NCBI GenBank assembly: GCA_016794985.1
Contig: JAEUIQ010000100.1
Location: forward strand, 1-55,874
From: Planctomycetaceae bacterium
GTDB lineage: Bacteria; Planctomycetota; Planctomycetia; Pirellulales; Pirellulaceae
Length of the DNA: 55,874 nucleotides
Direction: 5' to 3'
Shown: piece by piece, positions 26,294-34,745 of the stretch
Layout of the letters: each line of letters starts with the position of its first letter
How positions within the stretch are numbered: the first letter of the stretch is position 1
Notes under the pieces: generated by a model
Seen by the model: the letters and a program-made list of their open reading frames with translations, nothing else
Told to the model about the DNA's origin: nothing
Database searches by the model: none
Position numbers and translations under genes: made by a program

Positions 26294-27070
26294 TTGAGTT
26301 CGAAAAGACAGACCGTCATCATCATTCCGGCGCGACTGGGCTCGACGCGTTTGGCCCGGAAAATGTTGCTCGACGAGACCGGGAAGCCACTGTTGCAGCA
26401 CACTTACGAGGCGGCCCGTCGGGCGCGCCTCGCCAGCCGCGTCATGGTCGCCACCGATTCTGAGGAGATCTTCGCGGCCGTGCAAAAGTTTGGAGGCGAG
26501 GTCCAGATGACGCTGCCGACCCACCAAAGTGGCACCGACCGCATCGCGGAAGTCGCCGCGAAATTGCCCGACTGTGAGTTGGTGATTAATGTGCAAGGCG
26601 ACGAGCCAGACATGGCGCCGGAGGTTATCGACCAAGTTGTCGCACAACTGCATGAACAGCCGGATGTCCCGGTCGCCACTGCCGCTTGTCCGATTCGGCA
26701 GGAGGCTCTGATCCATGACCCTAGCTGCGTCAAGGTGGTCATGGATCGCCGCGGTCGAGCTCTTTATTTCAGCCGCAGCCCAATTCCGTTCCCGCGACAT
26801 TGGGATGCTTCATGGTTACAGACGGAGCCCGCTCGCTATTTTCAACATCTGGGCATCTACGCTTATCGTCGCAACTTTCTACTTGGCTTCGCCGAACTGC
26901 CAAGCTCGGTCGCCGAGCAAACCGAGTCCTTGGAACAATTGCGAGTCCTGCAAGCAGGATTTCCGATCGCTGTGGCTTGTGTCGGAGCGCATTCGAAAGG
27001 TATCGACACCGCGGAGGACTATGCGGCTTTTGTGGCTCGGCAACGAATCATTGGTCCTCAAGCGGATTGA
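26294..27070 (+). CDS. kdsB: 3-deoxy-manno-octulosonate cytidylyltransferase (CMP-Kdo synthetase)
   Basis: The 258-residue protein has the usual KdsB length. Signature segments: IIIPARLGSTRLARKML (nucleotide-binding loop), VATDSEEI, SGTDRIAEVA, VINVQGDEPDM (metal-binding Asp) and LYFSRSPIPF, with the HLGIYAYRR segment after it. KdsB activates Kdo with CTP for lipid A-core synthesis in the cytoplasm, so its presence implies an LPS-type outer membrane. The start is TTG with a strong AAAGGAG site 6 nt upstream. Its 3' end overlaps the convergent membrane-protein gene by 23 nt. Confidence 0.95.
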   Translation: MSSKRQTVIIIPARLGSTRLARKMLLDETGKPLLQHTYEAARRARLASRVMVATDSEEIFAAVQKFGGEVQMTLPTHQSGTDRIAEVAAKLPDCELVINVQGDEPDMAPEVIDQVVAQLHEQPDVPVATAACPIRQEALIHDPSCVKVVMDRRGRALYFSRSPIPFPRHWDASWLQTEPARYFQHLGIYAYRRNFLLGFAELPSSVAEQTESLEQLRVLQAGFPIAVACVGAHSKGIDTAEDYAAFVARQRIIGPQAD

Positions 27071-27896
27071 GCTTAAGATCCGTGTCGGAGGCTTCGCCCT
27101 GCCCTTCGCCCGCAATCATTGGAGCCTCGGGAGACTCCGGAGATGTGTGGTTGTTGAGCTGTCGAATTTGCCAATGGGCGCTGTTCGGATATTGTGTTCG
27201 CCGAATCGTAACGCTGATCGTCTCCGTTTTTCGCCGAGGTCCGGTCTGCCCATCATCCAACAAGAAACTAACTTCAAAGACGGATTCCACTTCGAACCAA
27301 CCGGCGTGTTCGAAAAAGACGGTTCGCTCCGGAATCAATTTCAACTCGGTATTCTTGCCGCTGGTCAAGAATTTCTGGACGGTCTTCGACTGGAGAAAAC
27401 TGTCCTTCATTTGACTGGGCAATGGTGCCGATTCCGACAAACCTGCGGGTCGCTCTTCTTTCAAGAAGTATTCGGAAAGATTCGCCCCCTCCAGCGGTCG
27501 ATCCCAATAATCTAGCCGCAAACAAATGACTTCATAAAGTTTATCATCAACCAACATTTGCAACCAATCTTGGGCCTGCTTTTGTCCCATGGCGATCATG
27601 TGGTTCTGATAAAACGACCGCGTCGTCACACTCCATACCGTCCCGAGCGTGGCCAGAAAAACACCGAGATAACTCAACCACAACAACGCCTTCGGTTCGC
27701 GACGACTGGTCGCGATCGCAGCGATGGCTGCCGCAATTGCCACAAACGACAAAACCGCCAGCCCCGGCAGAAAGAATGCGAGGCCAGCCAACGCGCCCGA
27801 AATACCCGAGATGAGCGACAAGACAGAAATGGGCCGACGTTCACTCGCCATCAGCTCGCCTTCTGAACCGTCCCAATTTGAAAGTGTCGTTTTCAT
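27048..27896 (-). CDS. Hypothetical inner-membrane protein
   Basis: The 282-residue protein has two to three predicted membrane helices near 20-90 (ISVLSLISGISGALAGLAFF, LAVLSFVAIAAAIAAI, LLWLSYLGVFLATLGTVW). A soluble domain of about 190 residues follows, with alternating strands in the second half (TVFFEHAGWFEVESVFEVSF, ETISVTIRRTQY). The N-terminal layout resembles DUF4190-type proteins, but the C-terminal domain is not recognised. ATG 27896 is preferred; a GTG at 27935 is possible. It is the last gene of the pilT/PilB-like/CvpA-like set, and its end overlaps kdsB by 23 nt on the other strand. Confidence 0.75.
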   Translation of the reverse strand: MKTTLSNWDGSEGELMASERRPISVLSLISGISGALAGLAFFLPGLAVLSFVAIAAAIAAIATSRREPKALLWLSYLGVFLATLGTVWSVTTRSFYQNHMIAMGQKQAQDWLQMLVDDKLYEVICLRLDYWDRPLEGANLSEYFLKEERPAGLSESAPLPSQMKDSFLQSKTVQKFLTSGKNTELKLIPERTVFFEHAGWFEVESVFEVSFLLDDGQTGPRRKTETISVTIRRTQYPNSAHWQIRQLNNHTSPESPEAPMIAGEGQGEASDTDLKLNPLEDQ

Positions 27897-27948
27897 GTGA
27901 TCCGTTAAAAATTCGTGTAACGATTCGATCCGCACACCCCGAGGACGG

Positions 27949-28593
27949 CTAACGAGCTACTCGCGCGACGGTTTCTTTCGAGAATCGCGAGCGACGTTCT
28001 TGGTACTTGGCTTGAAATGTCTGCAAGGGATCGAATTCCCGAATCTCGGAATCTCCTTGCATCAGAACATGTTTCTCGCGGTAAGGTTGAGCCAAAGGCG
28101 TCTCCTTCGACTCCGCCAAAGCACCCCGAGACAAGCCACGTGTCAGATTCATCCAAATCTGATGCGGGGTTGCAAAGTTAGTCGTGGTTTCGCTTCCTGT
28201 CAAAGGTAAGGGAGCGACCAACATTGTAAAGTGTGTGAAACATACAAAAAGAAACCCAGCCGTCAACGCGATCAACGTCCGCCCAATCATTTCCGTGATG
28301 AAATCGAAACGCAGTCGCACCGCACTAAACGAATCGGTGAGAATGCGAATCAAAATGGCTGAACCGACAAACAACAGCCAGATCGCCGCAAAGTCGCACA
28401 TGTACGAGAATTGTTTTCCGTTGGGCCCGGTACCATACTCCAATTGGTCGGCAACGGGCTCGAAAAAGGCCGTCGCGACGAAAGCCGCCAGCAGCATATT
28501 CACTAAGGAGATAAAGCCGCTCCCTAAGCCGACCAACCAAAACAGGCCCACGACGACGAAAAAAGCAATCACCAGGATCAACGTTTCCAACAT
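27949..28593 (-). CDS. CvpA-like integral membrane protein
   Basis: The 214-residue protein has about four predicted helices (LETLILVIAFFVVVGLFWLV, NMLLAAFVATAFF, AAIWLLFVGSAILIRIL, MIGRTLIALTAGFLFVCF) with the spacing and the 'G.....l.al..gfl' pattern of the CvpA (colicin V production) family. A short soluble tail rich in Arg and Glu follows. CvpA proteins sit in the inner membrane and have been linked to envelope stress and secretion; no enzymatic role is known. ATG 28593 begins the hydrophobic region; a GTG at 28635 with AAAGG upstream is an alternative. It lies 103 bp downstream of the second PilB-like gene. Confidence 0.72.
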   Translation of the reverse strand: MLETLILVIAFFVVVGLFWLVGLGSGFISLVNMLLAAFVATAFFEPVADQLEYGTGPNGKQFSYMCDFAAIWLLFVGSAILIRILTDSFSAVRLRFDFITEMIGRTLIALTAGFLFVCFTHFTMLVAPLPLTGSETTTNFATPHQIWMNLTRGLSRGALAESKETPLAQPYREKHVLMQGDSEIREFDPLQTFQAKYQERRSRFSKETVARVAR

Positions 28594-28696
28594 CTCAATT
28601 GCTGCTTTCTGTTTGCCGGCGGTCTGCCGCAACACGGCGGACCTTTTTCATTGTAACGCCCCAGATCGTGATCGCAGTCCGGATCGTGTTTCCTAG

Positions 28697-30004
28697 TTAC
28701 GATTTCAAAACACGCTGCAGTTCCTCAATACTGCTTACCCCCAAGGCCAGGAGTGCCAACCCCTCATCACGAAAAGTCGGGTTCCCCGCCGCGCGCCAAG
28801 CCTGTACCGCGTCGGCGTATTTTCGACGCGCCTTCAGGATCGTTTGGAGGGTCGCGTCATTCTCCAAAACCTCGAACAAGCCCACGCGAGCGAAATAGCC
28901 TGTCCCGCCACAAGTTGGGCACACCGGCGGTGGTATCGGATTGCCTTTGCTATCCAAAGTCGTATAGGCCGCGGGATCAAATTGCTTGTAGAACTGACGG
29001 ACGCGACCGACAGGGATTCCTAATTTTGCGAGTACGTTTGGATCCGGCTCGAACGGCTCGCGACACTTGACACACAATCGTCGCATGCTGCGGTGGGCCA
29101 CGACTCCGATCAGGTGCTGTTGAATTTCTTCACTCGTCACGCCCAAAATTTGTAGCCGATAAATCGCCTCGACCGCCGAACGAGCATCGATCTGCACCAC
29201 CATCAGTCGATTGGAAGACAATCCCGATTCCACGATCTGCCGCATGATCTGCGGACTGCGTACCTGTGAAAAGAAGATCGTGTCGGGCTCTTTCAGTAAC
29301 AGTTCGCGGAACTTTTGCGGAAAGGCCTCCTCGGAATCGTAAACCACGGAGCCCACATTGATGACATCGTCTTCGATCGCTCCTTTTTGCTCGAAGGTCA
29401 CGAAATCGGACATGAAGCGATCGCCGGCGGCTCGGAGACCTTTCCAAGACATGCTGGCCCCGTCGCCGGGCAGAGCCGCTGAGACCAGCAAGCCCTTCCC
29501 GCGTTTGAGCATTTGCCTCACGCGTTCATGAGCCTTTTCTCGCATGCCCATCTCGATCAATTGAGCGGGCTGCGGCCGTGGGAGGTCCACTCGAATTTGG
29601 ACTCGTTCGCCCGTCGGCACTCCTTGGCAGCGGATGTGAAACTTGTACTTGAACGAATCCAACTGCCCAGTGATGCTGGCCTCTTGCCGACTCTCCCGAT
29701 CAAGGTAATCCAAATTGCACAATTGCTTGAGAGTGGCCAACATGAAATCGCCCGTGGGTCGATCCATCGGGGGCATGTCGGTCCAGATCCCGTCCACTTG
29801 GTACTTCACAGTCACCTGTTGGGCCGTGAAGTCCAGCACGACTCGGTCGGCCCATTTGGTGACCGCATCCGCCATGAGCAACACCAATGTCGGGTAACCT
29901 GGCGAACGGAGCACCCGAGCCAAGTTCACATCGCGTTGGGTATCTGAGTTGCCGGCCGCCTTGAAGGCCAACGGAGGCAGCACGATTTCAGGAGCATTGG
30001 CCAT
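28697..30004 (-). CDS. Degenerate PilB/GspE-like protein (catalytic motifs lost), second of a pair
   Basis: The ~435-residue protein follows the GspE/PilB layout: an N2-like segment, ATPase core and C-terminal zinc motif (CVKCREPFE...CPTCGGTGYFARVGLFEVLE). Every ATP-handling motif is damaged. The Walker A position reads LPGDGASMSWKG instead of GPTGSGKTTT, the Walker B position reads EPDTIFFSQVRSP without the catalytic Glu, and the His box reads NRLMVVQIDARSA. The four Cys and the GLFEVLE strand are intact, so the fold is under selection while ATP hydrolysis is probably gone. A TTG at 30067 would overlap the upstream stop by 3 nt and is an alternative start. Role unknown; a structural or regulatory subunit for a pilus or secretion motor is inference. 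Confidence 0.85.
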   Translation of the reverse strand: MANAPEIVLPPLAFKAAGNSDTQRDVNLARVLRSPGYPTLVLLMADAVTKWADRVVLDFTAQQVTVKYQVDGIWTDMPPMDRPTGDFMLATLKQLCNLDYLDRESRQEASITGQLDSFKYKFHIRCQGVPTGERVQIRVDLPRPQPAQLIEMGMREKAHERVRQMLKRGKGLLVSAALPGDGASMSWKGLRAAGDRFMSDFVTFEQKGAIEDDVINVGSVVYDSEEAFPQKFRELLLKEPDTIFFSQVRSPQIMRQIVESGLSSNRLMVVQIDARSAVEAIYRLQILGVTSEEIQQHLIGVVAHRSMRRLCVKCREPFEPDPNVLAKLGIPVGRVRQFYKQFDPAAYTTLDSKGNPIPPPVCPTCGGTGYFARVGLFEVLENDATLQTILKARRKYADAVQAWRAAGNPTFRDEGLALLALGVSSIEELQRVLKS

Positions 30005-30063
30005 AGTAACACTGACTAATTTGGAAGGACTCGGGAAAAGCAACCTGGACGTTCCGCCAGGAA

Positions 30064-31845
30064 TCAAGTTCCGCAGACTCGTTTGAGTTCATCGACGCTG
30101 GTCACACCTTGGAGGAGGAGCGGATAGCCCGACTGCATCAGCGTCAATGCACCGGTCTTACGGGCGGCTTCGGCAACTGCCTCTACTTTGGGTTGGGTCA
30201 GCAACACTTGTCGGATCGTGTCGTTCACTTCAAGCACCTCGAACACGCCGGTCCGTCCCACGTAACCCAAATCATTACAGGCCGGGCACGGCATATACTT
30301 CTTGGGTAATTCCTGCGGGATCGTCTTTGGCACATACAGGTAGTCTTGGGTCCGCGGATCGCCCTGTAGCTTCTTGATCATCTCCAGCGGCACCTTTTGC
30401 CGTTCGCGACACGTCGTACACAACCGCCGCACCAGCCGTTGATAAATCACCCCGCGTAACTGTTCAGCCATGGCTTTGCGATCACCGGCTGCCGCATAAG
30501 CCCGCAACAATCCTTCGGCTGCCGATTTTGCCGCTACTCGGGTGAAAATCTTCTGATGATCTTCGCGCGAACAGCGAATCAATTCACTCACAAATTTAGG
30601 ATCAAACAACTGTGGCACCACAAAGGCGCCCGCTTGTTTGAGATTCGCCTCCGCGATGAGTTGGATCGCTCTGCCGACATCCCCGTCCGCGTGGGTCAGC
30701 CGTTGGATATTCTCCATGTGCGTTTCGGTGTCGGAGTTGGGCACGATGGCGTACCAATCGCGGGTCCACCGATCAGCAGAATTCAAACACGATTTCCACA
30801 AGGTCGTCGAACCTTGGGTCGGCGTCGCGGCCACAACAAAAAAGCCGTCGCCGGTCATGCAACGGCGAGCGATTTGCAACTGCGATTCCTGAATCCCAAG
30901 TTCCACCAATGTCATGACTTTGTCGGTAGGAGCTTCGATTCGTAGCACCGCCCGGTACTCGGTTTTGCTGGGCGTGACGGTCAAACGAATGACCGCTTTG
31001 TCCTTTTCTTTTTTGATTCCGAATTGTCCGGTCAAAGGGCGAGGAGACGGCTCCGGCCCCGCTCCAATCAATAACTGCGCGACTCCGATCAATCCTTGAC
31101 CGGCGGCTGATTCCATTTCGGCAACCGTATGCCATTGGCCGTCAATTTGTAGTTGGACCACGGCTTTCTCGCGGCTACACGAGACGACCAAGTTATCTCC
31201 ACGCCGTCGCATCATGTCGTCGCACATGGCTGCGAAGCCAAAGTAGGTCGGCTGCCGACGCGCCAAGAAAATGATTTCGGCCGGGTTCTTGCCGGCGACC
31301 TTGGGTTGGAATTCGACTGGAGTACTTTCAACCTCGACAATCTTGATCGGTTGAGAAACCCGCCCACTGGCCGTGATCGAACGCCTCAGCTCCGGATCAA
31401 CTTGGCTGTTCCGTGTGATCAGGAATATCAGCGGCGGCGTAAACGCCAAGAGCATCATGAGCGGCAAACCCGCCCAAAACCACGGCAAGGCCAAGACAAT
31501 CGCCATGCCCAAAAACATGCTGACCAAATAAATCGGACTCCACACGGGAGCCTTCGTCTTCAAGTACTCTTCCAGCCGCAACGCCTCGCGATTCGCGTAG
31601 TCGGTCAGGGCAACCCAAATGGTGAAGACCAATACCAAGATGACAATCTTGTAGCCGGCAAAGTAACCGCCCGGCCCACGCCACATCCCGTGAGGATCGT
31701 TCTTGTGAAACAATTCCTCCACTTGAGCGCAACCAATCTCCGCGCCCCACCACAGGGAACTGCCGCAGACCAGACCACAGATCACGGCTCTCCACCATCG
31801 GCCTGGCGGTAAAAACGGCTTCTTGACTCGTTCCATTGGACTCAT
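30064..31845 (-). CDS. Membrane-anchored degenerate PilB/GspE-like protein, first of a pair
   Basis: The 593-residue protein has an N-terminal hydrophobic segment (RAVICGLVCGSSLWWGAE), then about three predicted membrane helices between about 50 and 135 (KIVILVLVFTIWVAL, YLVSMFLGMAIVLALPWFW, LPLMMLLAFTPPLIFLI). PilB/GspE normally has no membrane helices. The rest follows the PilB core, but Walker A reads ATPTQGSTTLWKS (Lys missing) and no Walker B Glu can be found. The zinc motif (CTTCRE...CPACNDLGYVGRTGVFEVLE) is intact. It runs into its degenerate sister with at most a short gap and lies 151 bp downstream of pilT in the same orientation. Probably a non-ATPase membrane partner of a pilus or secretion machine. 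Confidence 0.87.
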   Translation of the reverse strand: MSPMERVKKPFLPPGRWWRAVICGLVCGSSLWWGAEIGCAQVEELFHKNDPHGMWRGPGGYFAGYKIVILVLVFTIWVALTDYANREALRLEEYLKTKAPVWSPIYLVSMFLGMAIVLALPWFWAGLPLMMLLAFTPPLIFLITRNSQVDPELRRSITASGRVSQPIKIVEVESTPVEFQPKVAGKNPAEIIFLARRQPTYFGFAAMCDDMMRRRGDNLVVSCSREKAVVQLQIDGQWHTVAEMESAAGQGLIGVAQLLIGAGPEPSPRPLTGQFGIKKEKDKAVIRLTVTPSKTEYRAVLRIEAPTDKVMTLVELGIQESQLQIARRCMTGDGFFVVAATPTQGSTTLWKSCLNSADRWTRDWYAIVPNSDTETHMENIQRLTHADGDVGRAIQLIAEANLKQAGAFVVPQLFDPKFVSELIRCSREDHQKIFTRVAAKSAAEGLLRAYAAAGDRKAMAEQLRGVIYQRLVRRLCTTCRERQKVPLEMIKKLQGDPRTQDYLYVPKTIPQELPKKYMPCPACNDLGYVGRTGVFEVLEVNDTIRQVLLTQPKVEAVAEAARKTGALTLMQSGYPLLLQGVTSVDELKRVCGT

Positions 31846-31996
31846 GCGTCATTAACTTCCTACGATACCCGAACGTGGTGCCAGTCTACCTGCTCCACCA
31901 CATCGCTAGAAACCCATCCCCAAGTTCCCACGTCTGCAGCGAACGCAACACCATCCATCAAATGCCGGCTACATAATACCGACTACAAAATGCCGG

Positions 31997-33187
31997 CTAC
32001 AAAATACCAGGTTGCGATACCGCGATCCCCTTGAGCAACATCTTGAGCGCTTCTTTGTTCGGCGCGACTTGAAACGCGGTCGGTCGGTCAATCAAACCCA
32101 TCTCGATCAAGCTATGCAAACTCATCGTGAAATCTTGCATTCCCTCTTCGGCACCGATTCGAATGGCGTCCGCCAGCTTGTGATCTTGCCCTTCCAATAC
32201 CAATTTTTGAATCATCGGCGTAAACGTCATGACCTCGCAGGTCGGAACGCGACCCACACCCGGCTTGATCGACTTGAGGAGCTTTTGCGCCACGATCCCC
32301 TTCATGTTCATCGCCAAGGCACTACGTATCGCGTTGTGCATGTTCTCGGGGAACAAGTCCAAAATACGACCAATCGTCGAAGGAGCACTCGACGCGTGAA
32401 TCGTTCCGAACACCAAGTGGCCCGTCTCGGCTGCATGAATTGCCGTCATGAACGTCTCTTCGTCGCGCATCTCACCCACCAACATGATGTCGGGGTCTTC
32501 ACGAACCGCATGTTTCATACCGATCGCAAAGTCGACCACATCCATCCCGATCTCTCGCTGATTGATCAAGCATTTGTCTTCCGTGAACACGAACTCGATC
32601 GGGTCTTCCAACGTCAAGATGTGCTTGCTGTAGATCGAGTTGACATAATTCAACATCGACGCAATCGTCGTGCTTTTTCCTGAACCGGTCACCCCCGCCA
32701 ACAAGATCATGCCTTGGTCGAAATGACACAGCGTTTCCATGACCGGCGGAAGGTTCAAGCCGGCAAAATTCGGAATGAAGTTATTGACCCGCCGAGCAAC
32801 CAACCCCACTTTGCCTAATTGCGTCAACATGTTGACGCGGAAACGCCAGTCCACACCGTCGACATCCACAACGTACGCAAAGTCGGTTCCACCGTTCTTG
32901 TCAAAGATCTTGCGGTTGCGTTCGTCCATCATTGGAAACAAGAGGTTGGACATTTCCTCGACGTCGATCGGTCCCCGATTGAGCGGTTTGAGTTCGCCGT
33001 TCACGCGCACGATCGGCGGACGCCCAACCTTGAGATGCAAGTCCGAGCCTTTGAGCCGCACCAAAGCGCGGAATAGTTTGTCAACGTCCCGCTCCTCGCG
33101 CTTTCGCGTGTACTTGGCCTTCAGTTCTTCCAAGGTAGGCGCTGAGGTTGCTTGTTCCGAGACTTCCGTTTTCTTGTGGCCACCCAT
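31997..33187 (-). CDS. pilT: Type IV pilus retraction ATPase PilT
   Basis: The 396-residue protein shows all PilT motifs: GVTGSGKSTT (Walker A), DPDIMLVGEMRDEET (Walker B with Glu), an Asp box (LEDPIEF) and a His box (GHLVFGTIHASSA), with the AxNMKGIVAQ-type C-terminal region. PilT hexamers disassemble the pilus to produce twitching and DNA uptake. The N-terminal 40 residues are charged and extra relative to classical PilT. ATG 33187 is preferred (GGCGGA upstream, plus GAGGAG further away); a longer start would add 15 residues. It is the only intact PilB/PilT-type ATPase here, upstream of the two degenerate ones. Confidence 0.95.
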   Translation of the reverse strand: MGGHKKTEVSEQATSAPTLEELKAKYTRKREERDVDKLFRALVRLKGSDLHLKVGRPPIVRVNGELKPLNRGPIDVEEMSNLLFPMMDERNRKIFDKNGGTDFAYVVDVDGVDWRFRVNMLTQLGKVGLVARRVNNFIPNFAGLNLPPVMETLCHFDQGMILLAGVTGSGKSTTIASMLNYVNSIYSKHILTLEDPIEFVFTEDKCLINQREIGMDVVDFAIGMKHAVREDPDIMLVGEMRDEETFMTAIHAAETGHLVFGTIHASSAPSTIGRILDLFPENMHNAIRSALAMNMKGIVAQKLLKSIKPGVGRVPTCEVMTFTPMIQKLVLEGQDHKLADAIRIGAEEGMQDFTMSLHSLIEMGLIDRPTAFQVAPNKEALKMLLKGIAVSQPGIL

Positions 33188-33349
33188 ACTGTTTCCGCCA
33201 AACTCCTCTAAGTGCTCGACCAGCCAAACCAAGCCCCAAACCTAGGTATTGTACTCGGGACTCCAGATTTCAGGGTCAGACCAGTTCCCGAAGACTGATA
33301 AATTCTTGTCCCGTCTCCTCGGCGTCCCGTGATAGACCTGCCAATTGTA

Positions 33350-34126
33350 TCAATCGTGTCGACGCCGGACGGGAATACCGCGCCGTTCCATCACGGCCTT
33401 GGCCTGATCGATCGTGTATTGCCCCGAGTGAAAAATCGACGCTGCCAAGACGGCGCTAGCGCCCGCTTGCTCGACCACATCCGCCAAATGATCGGCGTTC
33501 CCCGCACCTCCGCTGGCCACGACCGGTATCTTGACCGCGGCCGAGACCGCCGCGGTGATCTCCAAGTCGTATCCGTCGCAGGTCCCGTCGCGATCCATGC
33601 TGGTCAAGACAATTTCCCCAGCCCCCAACCGCTCGACCTCTTTGGCCCAAGCAACGGCCTCAAGCCCGGTCGGCATACGGCCCCCGTGAATATGAACTTC
33701 CCAGATCTCTCGGCCGTCGCGAACCGTTCGCTTCGGGTCAATATTCACGACGATACACTGCTTTCCGAACCGATTCGCGGCTTGTTCTACCAGCTGAGGA
33801 TTCTTGACGGCGGTCGAGTTGATCGACACCTTGTCGCACCCAGCTCCCAATAAACGGCGAATATCATCCAAGTCCCGAATCCCGCCACCAACCGTCAGCG
33901 GCATGAAAACGGTATCCGCGGTGCGGCGGACCACATCGACCATCGTCTGCCGCTGCTCATGGCTGGCCGTGATGTCCAAGAAGACCAATTCGTCAGCTCC
34001 TTGGGCCTCGTATTCCGCAGCCACGGCGACCGGGTCACCCATATCCCGCAAATTTACGAAATTCGTCCCTTTGACGACGCGGCCTTCTTTGACATCCAGG
34101 CACGGGATGACGCGGACACACAACAT
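33350..34126 (-). CDS. hisF: Imidazole glycerol phosphate synthase cyclase subunit
   Basis: The 258-residue (beta/alpha)8 protein has RVIPCLDVKEGRVVKG (catalytic Asp 11), LTVGGGIR, DKVSINSTA, TSMDRDGTCDGYD (second catalytic Asp) and the phosphate-binding VASGGAG and AASIFHSG blocks. HisF takes ammonia from HisH and converts PRFAR to imidazole glycerol phosphate and AICAR in histidine synthesis. No other his gene is in the window, so histidine genes are dispersed. It lies upstream of pilT in the same orientation, 162 bp away. Confidence 0.97.
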   Translation of the reverse strand: MLCVRVIPCLDVKEGRVVKGTNFVNLRDMGDPVAVAAEYEAQGADELVFLDITASHEQRQTMVDVVRRTADTVFMPLTVGGGIRDLDDIRRLLGAGCDKVSINSTAVKNPQLVEQAANRFGKQCIVVNIDPKRTVRDGREIWEVHIHGGRMPTGLEAVAWAKEVERLGAGEIVLTSMDRDGTCDGYDLEITAAVSAAVKIPVVASGGAGNADHLADVVEQAGASAVLAASIFHSGQYTIDQAKAVMERRGIPVRRRHD

Positions 34127-34309
34127 CTTACTTTTTCATCGCCAAACGCTGGTTCAAGCCGCCAAGCCAACCCAGGCTCAGCACCCGCAGCATTTTGCCC
34201 ACCCAGGGTGTTTTTTCCTAGACCTTGGTCAATAATCCCTTCCCAAACTGCCGACAGACTAGGGGCAGCCAACACCCGGAATTCCCGCGACCGAGATTGG
34301 AGACAAACC

Positions 34310-34567
34310 ATGGGCGACTTTACCAAATACCAACAAAAAGTCATCAAGAACTATTACGACAATCGCGAAAACATCGCCCTGCAGCGAGCCCAAGAAATTC
34401 TCACCGAACTGTATCTGACCGACGGGAAAAAACGCGAAAAGCTGTGGGTGTCCCTGTTTGAAAACCTCAAAAAGTTAGGGGTCGGCCAAGAGACGATTGC
34501 TCATCTGCAAAAGAAAAACGACCCCCAACTTGTCGCGGGTGTCATTCAAGAATTACTCGGGAAGTAA
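34310..34567 (+). CDS. Small helical protein of unknown function
   Basis: This is an 85-residue soluble protein, very rich in Lys, Gln, Glu and Leu, predicted to be almost entirely helical (YQQKVIKNYYDNRENIALQ, KLWVSLFENLKKLGVGQ). No Cys, signal peptide or membrane segment. The frame is fully used from an ATG after AGACAAACC, and the protein-like composition argues for a real gene. It lies between hisF (divergent) and flhA (same strand, 178 bp downstream). I do not recognise a family. Confidence 0.7.
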   Translation: MGDFTKYQQKVIKNYYDNRENIALQRAQEILTELYLTDGKKREKLWVSLFENLKKLGVGQETIAHLQKKNDPQLVAGVIQELLGK

Positions 34568-34745
34568 CGTTCCGCTAGCAGCACCAGCCTATTGAATCGA
34601 GCAATTCTGGGCGGCTGCAACAGATTCGCTCAAGAATCCAATGCTAGCGTCGCGGTCGATCTGGACCTCGCGGTAGGATTTCGGTAAGGAAACCCCCAGG
34701 CGGGGCTGCGCCCGAAGTTTTCTTACAACGAAGTCCAGATCACGC

